From Angomonas deanei (taxonomy: Eukaryota; Euglenozoa; Kinetoplastea; Trypanosomatida; Trypanosomatidae): a stretch of 64,000 nucleotides of DNA. A program made the position numbers and the translations under genes. Positions 1 through 8,767 of this stretch are shown piece after piece (position 1 is the stretch's first letter; every line of letters starts with the position of its first letter). The stretch spans positions 292,001 to 356,000 of the forward strand of contig LR877172.1 of NCBI GenBank assembly GCA_903995115.1. The letters are read 5' to 3'. The notes under the pieces were generated by a model. That model worked only from the letters and a program-made list of their open reading frames with translations. It ran no database searches and was not told the DNA's origin.

Positions 1-778
1 GGATCGCAGCGAGGGAGAGGAAGTAGGCGTGGGAGGGGTTGTCGGTGATGACACGGTACGGGGTGCCGGTGGGGCCGCTGCCGAACACACCGTCCACTAG
101 GTAGAAGCGGAGGCCCTGGCCGAGGTGGTACTGCACCTCCCTCAGCACACGCTTCCCGTGGAGGACGGACAGCTCCTTGTAGCCCTCGTTCATGGGGTTC
201 TTGATACGACGGTGCATCTCGTGCTCCTTGGTGTGAGGGAAGGTGAGGCGCTGCAGCGGCTTCTCTCCCTCCTTCTTGGCGGTCCCAAAGTTCACTCTAA
301 GTGCGCCCGTCTTCTTGTCTCGTGTCCCCCACGCGCGGCCACGCACCTCGAAGGGTCGCATGTTGTACTCTCCTGTCCCGTACGTGTAGCGCCAGACGTT
401 GGACCACATGCCAGCGTTGGCGTAGTCGCCCACCTGAGACCAGTTCGACGCCAACGTGCTGCTGTTGGCATTCCACCACGGACCGGGATCCTCGTTCGTC
501 TTGAGAAACAGCGACAGCGAGTCGTAACCCCACTCGTACATGCGGCGGAGAGGACTGTCATCCTTGCTCTGTCCCGCGGGTTGCACCTCGTGGCGGAAGA
601 CCGGTTTCCTGCGCTCCTCCTCTGCGTCGGGGTTGCAACAAATTTCATTGAGGATGGACATCTGACCAGCGCTCTGTCCAGCGGTGGGCTTCAGCGCCTC
701 GGCCATGTTGGCGTACCGCACCGACCGTCGCTGGGTGAGCAGCGAGGAGGTGCATATACCTAAAGTGGAAACACGCAT
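1..778 (-). CDS. PEPCK-like protein, N-terminal part (cut by window edge)
   Basis: The reading frame opens with an ATG at 778 and stays open for 259 codons to position 1, so the C-terminal part lies outside the window. The visible C-terminal end contains FYLVDGVFGSG followed shortly by PYRVITD and HAYF. This resembles the N-terminal-domain block of ATP-dependent phosphoenolpyruvate carboxykinases (VVDaFcGa...vRviTe...haxF). The N-terminus (MRVSTLGICTSSLLTQRRSVRYANM) is basic and hydroxylated and lacks early acidic residues, so it could be a mitochondrial presequence, unlike the glycosomal enzyme. The catalytic P-loop and metal-binding regions are not visible, so activity cannot be judged. It is the most 3' member of the minus-strand array seen here. 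Family assignment is tentative; a PEPCK-derived structural protein is equally possible. Confidence 0.5.
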   Translation of the reverse strand, partial: MRVSTLGICTSSLLTQRRSVRYANMAEALKPTAGQSAGQMSILNEICCNPDAEEERRKPVFRHEVQPAGQSKDDSPLRRMYEWGYDSLSLFLKTNEDPGPWWNANSSTLASNWSQVGDYANAGMWSNVWRYTYGTGEYNMRPFEVRGRAWGTRDKKTGALRVNFGTAKKEGEKPLQRLTFPHTKEHEMHRRIKNPMNEGYKELSVLHGKRVLREVQYHLGQGLRFYLVDGVFGSGPTGTPYRVITDNPSHAYFLSLAAI

Positions 779-1268
779 CATTTTTTTATTGGATCTTTTC
801 ACTATGATTCGTACAGATAAAGGCAACGTACGTGTATGCTACTAGTTCTTCAGAAACAAGAGATAAAGAGAGAAGCACAAGGTCTCCAAAGGAACAGAAG
901 AAAAGACCAACACAATGCACACACACACACATTGGTTAATTCAATTCGACAGAAGCCGAGTTCTTTTATTTTTGATGTTTTGCCGTGTTGGGTAGATCAA
1001 GAACTGTGTTCAGTGATTTGCGAATTAAAAAAACAAAAGTAATAATAAAAAAACAAGCATTTATCCATTTTTTTTTTCTTCGTGAGAAAAAAGAAAATTC
1101 TATTGGCGGCAATCGGACCCGAACATAATAATAAAAAAAAAAAACCGCTGAATAATAATGAAAAACAAAAACAAATGAAAACAAAAGGGAGGGAGAAGCT
1201 TAGAAAAAGAGAAAAACGAACAGAAAAAAAAAAAAAGAAGAAAAAAAAGTTTTGGGTGTTAATTAGCA
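779..1268. other. Intergenic spacer
   Basis: AT-rich spacer with (CA)n near 918-932 and long A/T runs. It holds the downstream region of the MFS gene that ends at 1269, including a 31-bp block at 996-1026 that is repeated behind the neighbouring MFS gene. On the minus strand the A runs read as the polypyrimidine tracts needed for trans-splicing of the PEPCK-like gene. No RNA gene was recognised. Confidence 0.7.
996..1026 (-). repeat. 31-bp 3'-flank element, copy 1
   Basis: This block contains GAACTGTGTTCAGTGATTTG (plus-strand reading) and is identical over 31 bases to 3337-3367. It lies about 240 bases downstream of the stop codon of the first MFS gene. The second copy lies about 280 bases downstream of the second MFS gene, so it is probably a 3'-UTR remnant or conserved 3'-UTR signal carried along by tandem duplication. 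Confidence 0.75.
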
Positions 1269-3119
1269 CTATTCTTTCTGCTCCTCGCCTTCATAAATAG
1301 GTTCTTCACTTGCCTCGGTGGTGAGTTCGTTGCGAATGCGAGCACGCTCCTTCATGACCTTGATGCACAGATTGCGGTAGCGCAGGTGGGAGAACACGTT
1401 GGTGGCGAAGGCGGTGGCGGAGAGGCAGATGAGGATGATGATGGGGGTCTGCACACACTCGCGGCCCAGACAGACCAGATCGCTGCCCTGCTTCTCAGCC
1501 TCCTTCGCATACCACTCGCCGTACAGACCTCGGTTGAAGACGATACCAGCAATCGCCATGGCGAGGAAGCAAAAGTTGTAGTGCTTGGCGCTGTCCTTCG
1601 CGTAGATGGTACGAGTGGAGAGGACGATGGAGGCGTTGATGAAACCGTTACCGAGGGCAATCAGGATGAACGCAAACGGGAGTGCCTGGGCGGGAAGGAC
1701 GAGGAAGAGGATCAGACTGAGAAGTACGGACACGGTTGGGGGAAACAGCGAGATGGTGATAGGAATGCGATCCTCCGCCTTTCGCTTCTGGGTCCAAATC
1801 TCAAACACGGACATCACCAAACGGCCCACGGCGCTACCGACACCGTTGAGGACGGTTAACAGGGAACGTAGCTCAGGGGAGATCTCGGACCCATGTAACG
1901 CGGAGAACACGTAGGCGGCGTTGAAGATAATGACGAACTCCGCACCGACAATCACAAAGAAGGACCAGAAGAGGGACCACAGTTCGGGGGTGAGGAGGTT
2001 GCGGAGGAAGGTACCTTGATACTGAGGGGCAATGTAGTCCACCTCCGTCTCCACTGGCTTCTCCACCTTCTCGATGGGTTCCGCGGACCCTTCGCCCTCT
2101 ACACGATTGTCGGTTCCCTTCTCACCCATCTCGATCTGAGCAATGTGATCATCAATGTCGTCCTCGACGAAGTCCTCTTCCTGGGAGTTTTCTTGAGTGC
2201 GCTTACCCTTGCGAGTAAAGCAGCTGGGGACTGGGATCCATAACAGGAGGAAGATGACGAGAAGAATGGTAGCAACGATGGCAAAGGCGAGGGTGATCTT
2301 CTTGTCGGTGACGTAGTTGTAGGCGACCATGGCGGACTGGACAGGGAGGAAGATGATCAGAATGATGATTATCGTAAATCCCCACGCGAAACGCCACATC
2401 GGAGGCTTCTGACGAAGAAACTGCGCCTTTGTCTTCTCCCGTTTCTCCTTCTCTTCGGTTGAAAGTTTTTTCATTTCGTAGCCGGTCATGTGGTAGGCGG
2501 GCAGGCGGAGAAAGATGATGGCAAGGATGCCAACGACAATCGCGAACGCCATGAGGAAGAAGAAGTAGATGTCCGGCTTTTTACTGAAGTATCCAATGTA
2601 CATGGTTCCCACGAGCGCTTGACCAAGGCCGGTGAACGTCTTGAGCAAAGCTGTGACCGGCCCCTTGTTGGACGGAAAGTAACTGATGGTGGACATGAGG
2701 GAGATGAGATCGAACTGGATGCAGCCGGCTCCCATGAGGGCGTTGAACACACTCAGACGGGCGACGGTTCCATGGATCTTGCCCATGAAACAGAGCGCCA
2801 GACAGACGGTACCGACGGGGAAGAAGATGATGGCCAGTACGGACACTGGGAGGGGACCAAAGTAGTCAAAGATGAAGGCGTACGGAAGGGCAAAGAACAT
2901 AAAGACGATGCCAAGCGTGGCAATGGTGACCAACTCCCGTTGATTGAGTCCATATCTCTGCTGCATTGTACCGGAGATCAAGTTGAATGCATAGGAGAAA
3001 GAGGTGCAAATACAGCACAGGGCGCCGATTGCAATGAGAAGAAAACGATGCGACTCGTTAACACGCTTCTGTGGTCCGACATCCAGTGTCTCGACTTTGA
3101 CGGCATCTGTGGCTTCCAT
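1269..3119 (-). CDS. Nodulin-like MFS transporter, tandem copy A
   Basis: The 616-residue protein has a short acidic N-tail. Six hydrophobic segments follow (about residues 25-215), then a cytosolic charged stretch, two more helices (about 240-300), a strongly acidic loop (about 305-365) and a C-terminal helical half. The order of segments and the opening pattern (SFSYAFNLISGTMQQRY) fit the nodulin-like/NFD branch of the major facilitator superfamily, whose trypanosomatid members include putative iron, haem and organic-anion carriers. The substrate cannot be read from sequence. The start ATG at 3119 is supported because the first 20 residues match copy B (one change) and the sequence upstream diverges. 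The gene sits directly downstream of copy B; the pair arose by tandem duplication, and large stretches are almost identical at DNA level. Confidence 0.8.
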   Translation of the reverse strand: MEATDAVKVETLDVGPQKRVNESHRFLLIAIGALCCICTSFSYAFNLISGTMQQRYGLNQRELVTIATLGIVFMFFALPYAFIFDYFGPLPVSVLAIIFFPVGTVCLALCFMGKIHGTVARLSVFNALMGAGCIQFDLISLMSTISYFPSNKGPVTALLKTFTGLGQALVGTMYIGYFSKKPDIYFFFLMAFAIVVGILAIIFLRLPAYHMTGYEMKKLSTEEKEKREKTKAQFLRQKPPMWRFAWGFTIIIILIIFLPVQSAMVAYNYVTDKKITLAFAIVATILLVIFLLLWIPVPSCFTRKGKRTQENSQEEDFVEDDIDDHIAQIEMGEKGTDNRVEGEGSAEPIEKVEKPVETEVDYIAPQYQGTFLRNLLTPELWSLFWSFFVIVGAEFVIIFNAAYVFSALHGSEISPELRSLLTVLNGVGSAVGRLVMSVFEIWTQKRKAEDRIPITISLFPPTVSVLLSLILFLVLPAQALPFAFILIALGNGFINASIVLSTRTIYAKDSAKHYNFCFLAMAIAGIVFNRGLYGEWYAKEAEKQGSDLVCLGRECVQTPIIILICLSATAFATNVFSHLRYRNLCIKVMKERARIRNELTTEASEEPIYEGEEQKE

Positions 3120-3650
3120 GGGAATCTTTTTTTTTTTTTTAAAGTTTTGGTAACAAAGTGCAAGAATGATGTAAATAACCCTTGTCTAACGATACATTGA
3201 TAAAGGTGGAAATTGAAAAGGAAGAGAGAGTGTATTATTGGTGATATGGCGGGTGTATCACCCAGAGACACAAAATATTGTGATGAGAAAACGGCGCAAC
3301 AGTACTGCTTTTTTTTTTTTCTAGCGAATTGGGGTAATCAAGAACTGTGTTCAGTGATTTGCGAATTGAAATAATTAGAGATATATATAAAAAAGACTCT
3401 TATCTTTTTCTTCAACTCCCTCTTTTTTTTTTTTTTTAGGCGAAAAAAAAAAAAAAGCATGTCATGGAAACATTATACAACATGGGAGAAGAAAAAGAGT
3501 AAGAGTGCGCTTCATAATAGTTGTCCGGTGACAGCTAACTTAAAAAAAAAAAAAAAAAGGAAAACACGAAAATAGGGGAGGTGGGGTCGTTTTAAGAAAG
3601 AAAAAAGAAAAAAGAAAAAAAAGGTTGCTTGTATATAAAATATCATATCA
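3120..3650. other. Intergenic spacer between the two MFS genes
   Basis: It contains a 31-bp element at 3337-3367 shared with 996-1026, several A and T runs of 10-16 bases and an AG-rich patch near 3590-3622 (a pyrimidine tract on the coding strand). No coding potential or RNA gene was recognised. Confidence 0.7.
3337..3367 (-). repeat. 31-bp 3'-flank element, copy 2
   Basis: Identical over 31 bases to 996-1026; the only common sequence noticed in the otherwise diverged 3' flanks of the two MFS genes. Confidence 0.75.
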
Positions 3651-5498
3651 CTACTGTTTAGCCTCTTCATCTACAATAGGCTCTTCGGCTTCTTCGGCGG
3701 CAAGTTCATTGCGAATGCGAGCGCGCTCCTTCATGACCTTGGCGCACAGATTGCGGTAACGTAGGTGGGAGAACACGTTGGTGGCGAAGGCGGTGGCGGA
3801 GAGGCAGATGAGGATGATGATGGGGGTCTGCACACACTCGCGGCCCAGACAGACCAGATTGCTGCCCTGCTTCTCAGCCTCCTTCGCATACCACTCGCCG
3901 TACAGACCTCGGTTGAAGACAATACCAGCAAACGCCATGGCGAGGAAGCAAAAGTTGTAGTGCTTGGCGCTGTCCTTCGCGTAGATGGTACGAGTGGAGA
4001 GGACGATGGAGGCGTTGATGAAACCGTTACCGAGGGCAATCAGGATGAACGCAAACGGGAGTGCCTGGGCGGGAAGGACGAGGAAGAGGATCAGACTGAT
4101 GAGCACCGTGACAGTGGGAGGAAACAGCGAGATGGTGATAGGGATACGATCCTCCGCCTTTCGCTTCTGGGTCCAAATCTCAAAGGCTGACATGATCAGG
4201 CGACCAACAGCACTACCGACACCGTTGAGGACGGTTAACAGGGAGCGCAGCTCGGGGGAGATCTCAGATCCTTGCAGGGCAGAAAAGATATAACCAGAGT
4301 TGAAGATGACCACGAACTCCGCGCCGACAATCACAAAGAAGGACCAGAAGAGGGACCACAGTTCGGGCGAAAGAAGGTTGCGGAGGAAGGTACCTTGATA
4401 CTGAGGGGCAATGTAGTCCACCTCCGTCTCCACTGGCTTCTCCACCTTCTCGATGGGCTCCGCAGATCCTTCGCCCTCCGTTTGGTTGGCGGTTCCCTTC
4501 TCACCCATCTCGATCTGAGCAATGTGATCATCAATGTCGTCCTCGACGAAGTCCTCTTCCTGGGAGTTTTCTTGCGTGCGTTTACCCTTGCGAGTAAAGC
4601 AGCTGGGGATTGGGATCCATAACAGGAGGAAGATGATGAGCAGAATTGTGGATATAATGGCAAAGGCGAGCGTAATTTTCTTGTCGGTGACGTAGTTGTA
4701 GGCGACCATGGCGGACTGAACAGGAAGGAAAATCACCAAAATGAAAATGATGGTGAACCCCCAAACAAAGCGCCACATCGGAGGCTTCTGACGAAGAAAC
4801 TGTGCCTTGGTCCTGCCGCGCTCCTCCTTCTCCTCGGGAGAGAGCTTCTTCATTTCATAACCAGTCAGGTGGTAGGCGGGCAGGCGGAGAAAGATGATGG
4901 CAAGGGTGCCAACGACAATTGCGAACGCCATGAGGAAGAAGAAGTAGATGTCCGCTTGCTTGCTGAAGTATCCAATGTACATGGTTCCCACGAGCGCTTG
5001 ACCAAGGCCGGTGAACGTCTTGAGAAGCGCGGTAATGGGACCTTTGTTCACTGGGAAGTAGCTGATGGTGGACATGAGGGAGATGAGATCGAACTGGATG
5101 CAGCCGGCTCCCATGAGGGCGTTGAACACACTCAGACGGGCGACGGTTCCATGGATCTTGCCCATGAAACAGAGCGCCAGACAGACGGTACCGATAGGAA
5201 AGAAGATGATGGCCAGTACGGACACTGGGAGAGGACCAAAGTAGTCAAAGATGAAGGCGTACGGAAGGGCGAAATACATGAACACAATACCAACCGTGGC
5301 AATGGTGACCAAGTCACGCTGGCTGAGTGTATATCTCGTCTGCATTGTGCCGGAGATCAAGTTGAATGCATAGGAGAAAGAGGTGCAAATACAGCACAGG
5401 GCGCCGATCACAATGAGAAGAAAACGATGGGACTCGTTAATACGCTTCTGTGGTCCGACATCCAGTGTCTCGACTTTGACGGCATCTGTGGTTTCCAT
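3651..5498 (-). CDS. Nodulin-like MFS transporter, tandem copy B
   Basis: This 615-residue paralogue of the 1269-3119 gene has the same membrane plan and the same acidic central loop (EEDFVEDDIDDHIAQIEMG is shared exactly). Differences are clustered rather than even: for example TLSQRDLVTIATVGIVFMY here against LNQRELVTIATLGIVFMF in copy A, and variant segments near residues 230-300, 405-420 and the C-terminus. The pattern suggests duplication followed by partial gene conversion. It is probably a plasma- or organelle-membrane transporter. Substrate unknown. Confidence 0.8.
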   Translation of the reverse strand: METTDAVKVETLDVGPQKRINESHRFLLIVIGALCCICTSFSYAFNLISGTMQTRYTLSQRDLVTIATVGIVFMYFALPYAFIFDYFGPLPVSVLAIIFFPIGTVCLALCFMGKIHGTVARLSVFNALMGAGCIQFDLISLMSTISYFPVNKGPITALLKTFTGLGQALVGTMYIGYFSKQADIYFFFLMAFAIVVGTLAIIFLRLPAYHLTGYEMKKLSPEEKEERGRTKAQFLRQKPPMWRFVWGFTIIFILVIFLPVQSAMVAYNYVTDKKITLAFAIISTILLIIFLLLWIPIPSCFTRKGKRTQENSQEEDFVEDDIDDHIAQIEMGEKGTANQTEGEGSAEPIEKVEKPVETEVDYIAPQYQGTFLRNLLSPELWSLFWSFFVIVGAEFVVIFNSGYIFSALQGSEISPELRSLLTVLNGVGSAVGRLIMSAFEIWTQKRKAEDRIPITISLFPPTVTVLISLILFLVLPAQALPFAFILIALGNGFINASIVLSTRTIYAKDSAKHYNFCFLAMAFAGIVFNRGLYGEWYAKEAEKQGSNLVCLGRECVQTPIIILICLSATAFATNVFSHLRYRNLCAKVMKERARIRNELAAEEAEEPIVDEEAKQ

Positions 5499-6120
5499 GG
5501 GAATAGCTGGTTTTGTTTGTTTGTAGATTTAATGAGTGAAACAGAAAAGTGATATAAACAACCTTTTTTTCTGAAAAAAATAAAAAATGAGTGGAGAGAT
5601 AATCGGGAATAGTAGGAACCAAAAAAAGTATTTGTATTGTTTATTTCAGGGGTAAGGGAGTATCTCAATTTAACCTTTGATGTGACTTTCAAATTCGTAA
5701 CAAAAAGACATTATATATGATACATTTTTTTTTTTTTAAGATTGGTATTTACTCAGAAAGTTTACATTTCGTTTTTTTTTTTTTTTGTTTGCTCTCAAAG
5801 ATTTGCATTACACCATAATAAAACGTTCAACTCAGGCACATACACTCGAATAAAAGAATAATAACAATAAAAAAAAGAGTTTAATAATATTAGTGGAAAA
5901 AGCGAAATGTGCACCTGAAAACATGTGAAAACAATATCTACAACACCGCAAAAAAAAAAAAAAAAAACATAATAAAATAAAAAAAAAGCAATGAATGAAT
6001 GAATGGACGTGAAAAATGATCATATTAAAAAAGAAAAGACTTTACAAAAAACAGTGACGATCGGGGGTCGACATCACACTCTCCATCAATGGTTAATATA
6101 TCAATAACTTTCATTCTTCC
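5499..6120. other. Intergenic spacer
   Basis: AT-rich spacer of about 620 bases with many A and T homopolymer runs, for example at 5730-5741, 5773-5786 and 5950-5967. It separates the kinase gene upstream on the minus strand from the MFS pair. I see no gene or structured RNA in it. Confidence 0.65.
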
Positions 6121-8439
6121 TTACGTCAGTTTCAGCTTGACAGCGTCCATGAGGGCCTGCGCACGACGGTTGCGACCGTCGAAGTCGTTACTTTCTAAGC
6201 TAATCTGACTTTGACTAATGGACGGGTTGTGCCACGGGTTCAACTTGCCGCCGATGGTGGCTGGGGTGCGTACATTGGGGAGCAGTGGCGTACCGGTGCT
6301 CGCCTGCCGTACCAGCACTGGCCCCCCTCGCACCGCAGAGTTCCCACCACTGCCAGTGTCCGCTGCTCGTCCCTTCTGATGTACATTGGAGTAGCTGCAG
6401 CGCACACTATCCTCCCCCATCTCCTTCCCGAACGTCACAAAACTGTTCTCTACATTTCTCTTCGGGTGCATCTCGTCGTTATTGTACATGGTGCCCAGCA
6501 TGGAGGTGAGCACCGCGTCGTCCTCGTTTGTCATCTTGATGGTGCTGAACTTGATATCCAAATTCTTGGTGGGTATACTCTTCGTGCTGGGGATGGCCCG
6601 GACCGACTTGATTTGCTTCTCCTCCATCTCTTTCAACATTTTGCGCACCGTGCGCATATCCGCCCGACGGTGTTGGTTGGGGTGTGTCATGGCAGACAGC
6701 ACGGGCACCCACTCCGCTGGCACGGAGGAGGGAAGCTGAAATCCTTTCGTCAGCACGGAGCGGATTTGATTCAGGGAATGAAACGGAATCTCACCAGTAA
6801 GAAGAGAAAGAAACGTGATGCCGAGGGACCACACGTCGAGTGCGTACACATTGACCATCTTACGCTTTTCAATCTCCGCCGGGGGCCCTAGCGCCTCCAA
6901 GTCCTCCCGCCTTGCGTACAGCTCTGGGGGCATGAAGAGCGGCGTGCCTTGATAGCCACAGTTTTCTATCGTCGGTGTGGGACTACCGTCTTCGATAATC
7001 TCCGCTACCCCAAAGTCTGCTAGAAATGCCTCATTCTTCGTCGAGAGTAGAATATTCTCCGGTTTGATATCGCGGTGGACAATGTGCTGACGATGCACAA
7101 AGTGAAGAGCAGAGCTGATCTGCACGGCGATGGGGAGTAGTTCCGCCGACTTGAAGGAGCGACTCAACTTACCGTTATTATCGATGGAGGCGACCGGTCC
7201 GTCGTCAACGTATTGCAGAATGAGAAATAGTTTATTATTGTGCGGGTCGTCAATGACTTCGTAGAGGGAGACAATGTGCTCGTGATGAATGCGACTCATG
7301 ACTTCGATTTCTTTCTGTAGCGCCTGCAACTTTCGCGCCGCCTCGGAGCGTACTTTGCCGTTATACCCAATCGCGGCGTCGTCCCCGTTCTGTTCCTTCT
7401 CAATGTTACGTAGACTGGCTAAGACACTCTCCGACTGGGCGAGTTGGTACTTTTTCTCTTTTGGCTTCTGGATCACCTTGATGGCTACCTTATTATTGCG
7501 CGACATGCTGTATCCCATCAGCACCTTCGCGGAGGCCCCTCGCCCTACATCCTGAAATAACAGATAATCGTTGAGAAAGCGGTTTCCCCCATTCTCCGCG
7601 ACAATCGCCCTATTGTACGTTTTGAGTGGTATCTCTCTCTCCCGCCGAATGGTGTTCTCCAAGGAGTCCTCTCCTCCCTTCATAGGGGACGCCACGTCCG
7701 TGATGCCGCGGTGGTTGGGGGTATTGCTCTCCACCACCGTCGGGCTATTGGTGCTGGCACTATTACTAATATTATGGGCGTTCTTCTTGGGAGACGCCTT
7801 GGTCGGCCCGCTCGGTCGCCGGGGCTGCTGTGGTCGTTCATTGCTCGCCTTGCGGGGAGCAGAGGTCGGCCGGTACGTCGCGAGAGGTGCCACCCGTGGC
7901 CGAGAGGAGGGCGGCCGTACCGCAGTATTACTCGTGCTATTCTCCCTAGACCGCTGCCCCGTCTTGTTCTGACTAGTGCTGCGATTGCTAGCGCCTCGGG
8001 GGGCGGTTTTGGCGGTCTTGTTGGCGTTGTTCGTCACTGGCGTTTGATTTGTGTTTTCCTTCTTGGGGGTCGACCCTTTACGTCCGTTCTTGAGGTTCGT
8101 ACTATTATTATTATTAGTATTATTGGCTGCCGCTTTATTATTTGGGGAAGCCGGCTTTGAAGGAAAGAGAAATCCACTAACCGGTCTTGACGTCGGCCTC
8201 CCGTTGCTAGCTGGTGCTTTCGGTTTACTATTTGCATTTGTGTTATGATTATTATTATTACTTTTGGTATTATTCACCGTTTCCGCTTTTTTAACGTCCA
8301 CATTGTTTTTGCTGGCGGTATTACTAAACTTTCCGGCTGAACTACTTTTCAGAGATTCGATCGGCCGTATGTCTAACACATAAGTGGTGTCATCGGAGAT
8401 GTCATCCGTGTTGTAATCACCGTACCCATCCCAGCTCAT
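6121..8439 (-). CDS. Ser/Thr protein kinase, CAMKK-like (cluster member 1)
   Basis: The open frame extends upstream to 8592, but the first 51 codons are a poly-Lys and hydrophobic translation of spacer DNA. The ATG at 8439 (MSWDGYGDYNTDD) is the likely start, giving 772 residues. Residues 60-280 are Asn/Ser/Pro/Thr-rich and probably disordered. The kinase domain (about 290-610) has a glycine loop GRGASAKV, VAIKVI with the ATP-binding lysine, HRDIKPENILL (His about 455) and DFGVAEI. The activation segment ends GTPLFMPPELY, with PPE in place of the usual APE. The DFGVAE form and overall pattern suggest the CAMKK/LKB1-type upstream-kinase group. All catalytic residues appear present. It is the most diverged of three adjacent kinases. 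Confidence 0.85.
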   Translation of the reverse strand: MSWDGYGDYNTDDISDDTTYVLDIRPIESLKSSSAGKFSNTASKNNVDVKKAETVNNTKSNNNNHNTNANSKPKAPASNGRPTSRPVSGFLFPSKPASPNNKAAANNTNNNNSTNLKNGRKGSTPKKENTNQTPVTNNANKTAKTAPRGASNRSTSQNKTGQRSRENSTSNTAVRPPSSRPRVAPLATYRPTSAPRKASNERPQQPRRPSGPTKASPKKNAHNISNSASTNSPTVVESNTPNHRGITDVASPMKGGEDSLENTIRREREIPLKTYNRAIVAENGGNRFLNDYLLFQDVGRGASAKVLMGYSMSRNNKVAIKVIQKPKEKKYQLAQSESVLASLRNIEKEQNGDDAAIGYNGKVRSEAARKLQALQKEIEVMSRIHHEHIVSLYEVIDDPHNNKLFLILQYVDDGPVASIDNNGKLSRSFKSAELLPIAVQISSALHFVHRQHIVHRDIKPENILLSTKNEAFLADFGVAEIIEDGSPTPTIENCGYQGTPLFMPPELYARREDLEALGPPAEIEKRKMVNVYALDVWSLGITFLSLLTGEIPFHSLNQIRSVLTKGFQLPSSVPAEWVPVLSAMTHPNQHRRADMRTVRKMLKEMEEKQIKSVRAIPSTKSIPTKNLDIKFSTIKMTNEDDAVLTSMLGTMYNNDEMHPKRNVENSFVTFGKEMGEDSVRCSYSNVHQKGRAADTGSGGNSAVRGGPVLVRQASTGTPLLPNVRTPATIGGKLNPWHNPSISQSQISLESNDFDGRNRRAQALMDAVKLKLT

Positions 8440-8767
8440 GAGCAGTAGTGTTGTTATGATTCTAAAAACAACTAAAAAACTAAAAAACAAACAAACAGAA
8501 ACTATGTCAAATGAGAATGAAAAATCAACAACAATTATAACCACCACAACACAAAATAACGCCCTTTTCCCTGTTTTTTTTTTTTTTTTCACTTGAAAAG
8601 GTGAGAAGAAAAAGAAAAGAAATAGAAATCATTCGAGGTATCCACAGCGCTTTTGTGTTCAGATAAAACAACAACATCTCTAATAACAATCATAAGAATG
8701 TGATTCAACAGTAAAAGCAAACACACTGTAGTGTCTTGGGTATATGTTGTTATTTTTGGAAACATCT
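8440..8767. other. Intergenic spacer between kinase genes
   Basis: About 330 bases. It holds a 12-17 base run at 8575-8590 and pyrimidine-rich stretches on the minus strand. No gene recognised. Confidence 0.6.

Noticed and set aside
125-763. Plus-strand open frame of 212 codons
   Set aside because: Shadow of the PEPCK-like gene on the minus strand, which has the family motifs.
8440-8592. Longer N-terminus for the first kinase with a hydrophobic, signal-like stretch
   Set aside because: The residues translate a pyrimidine tract and spacer; the ATG at 8439 is the first after it.
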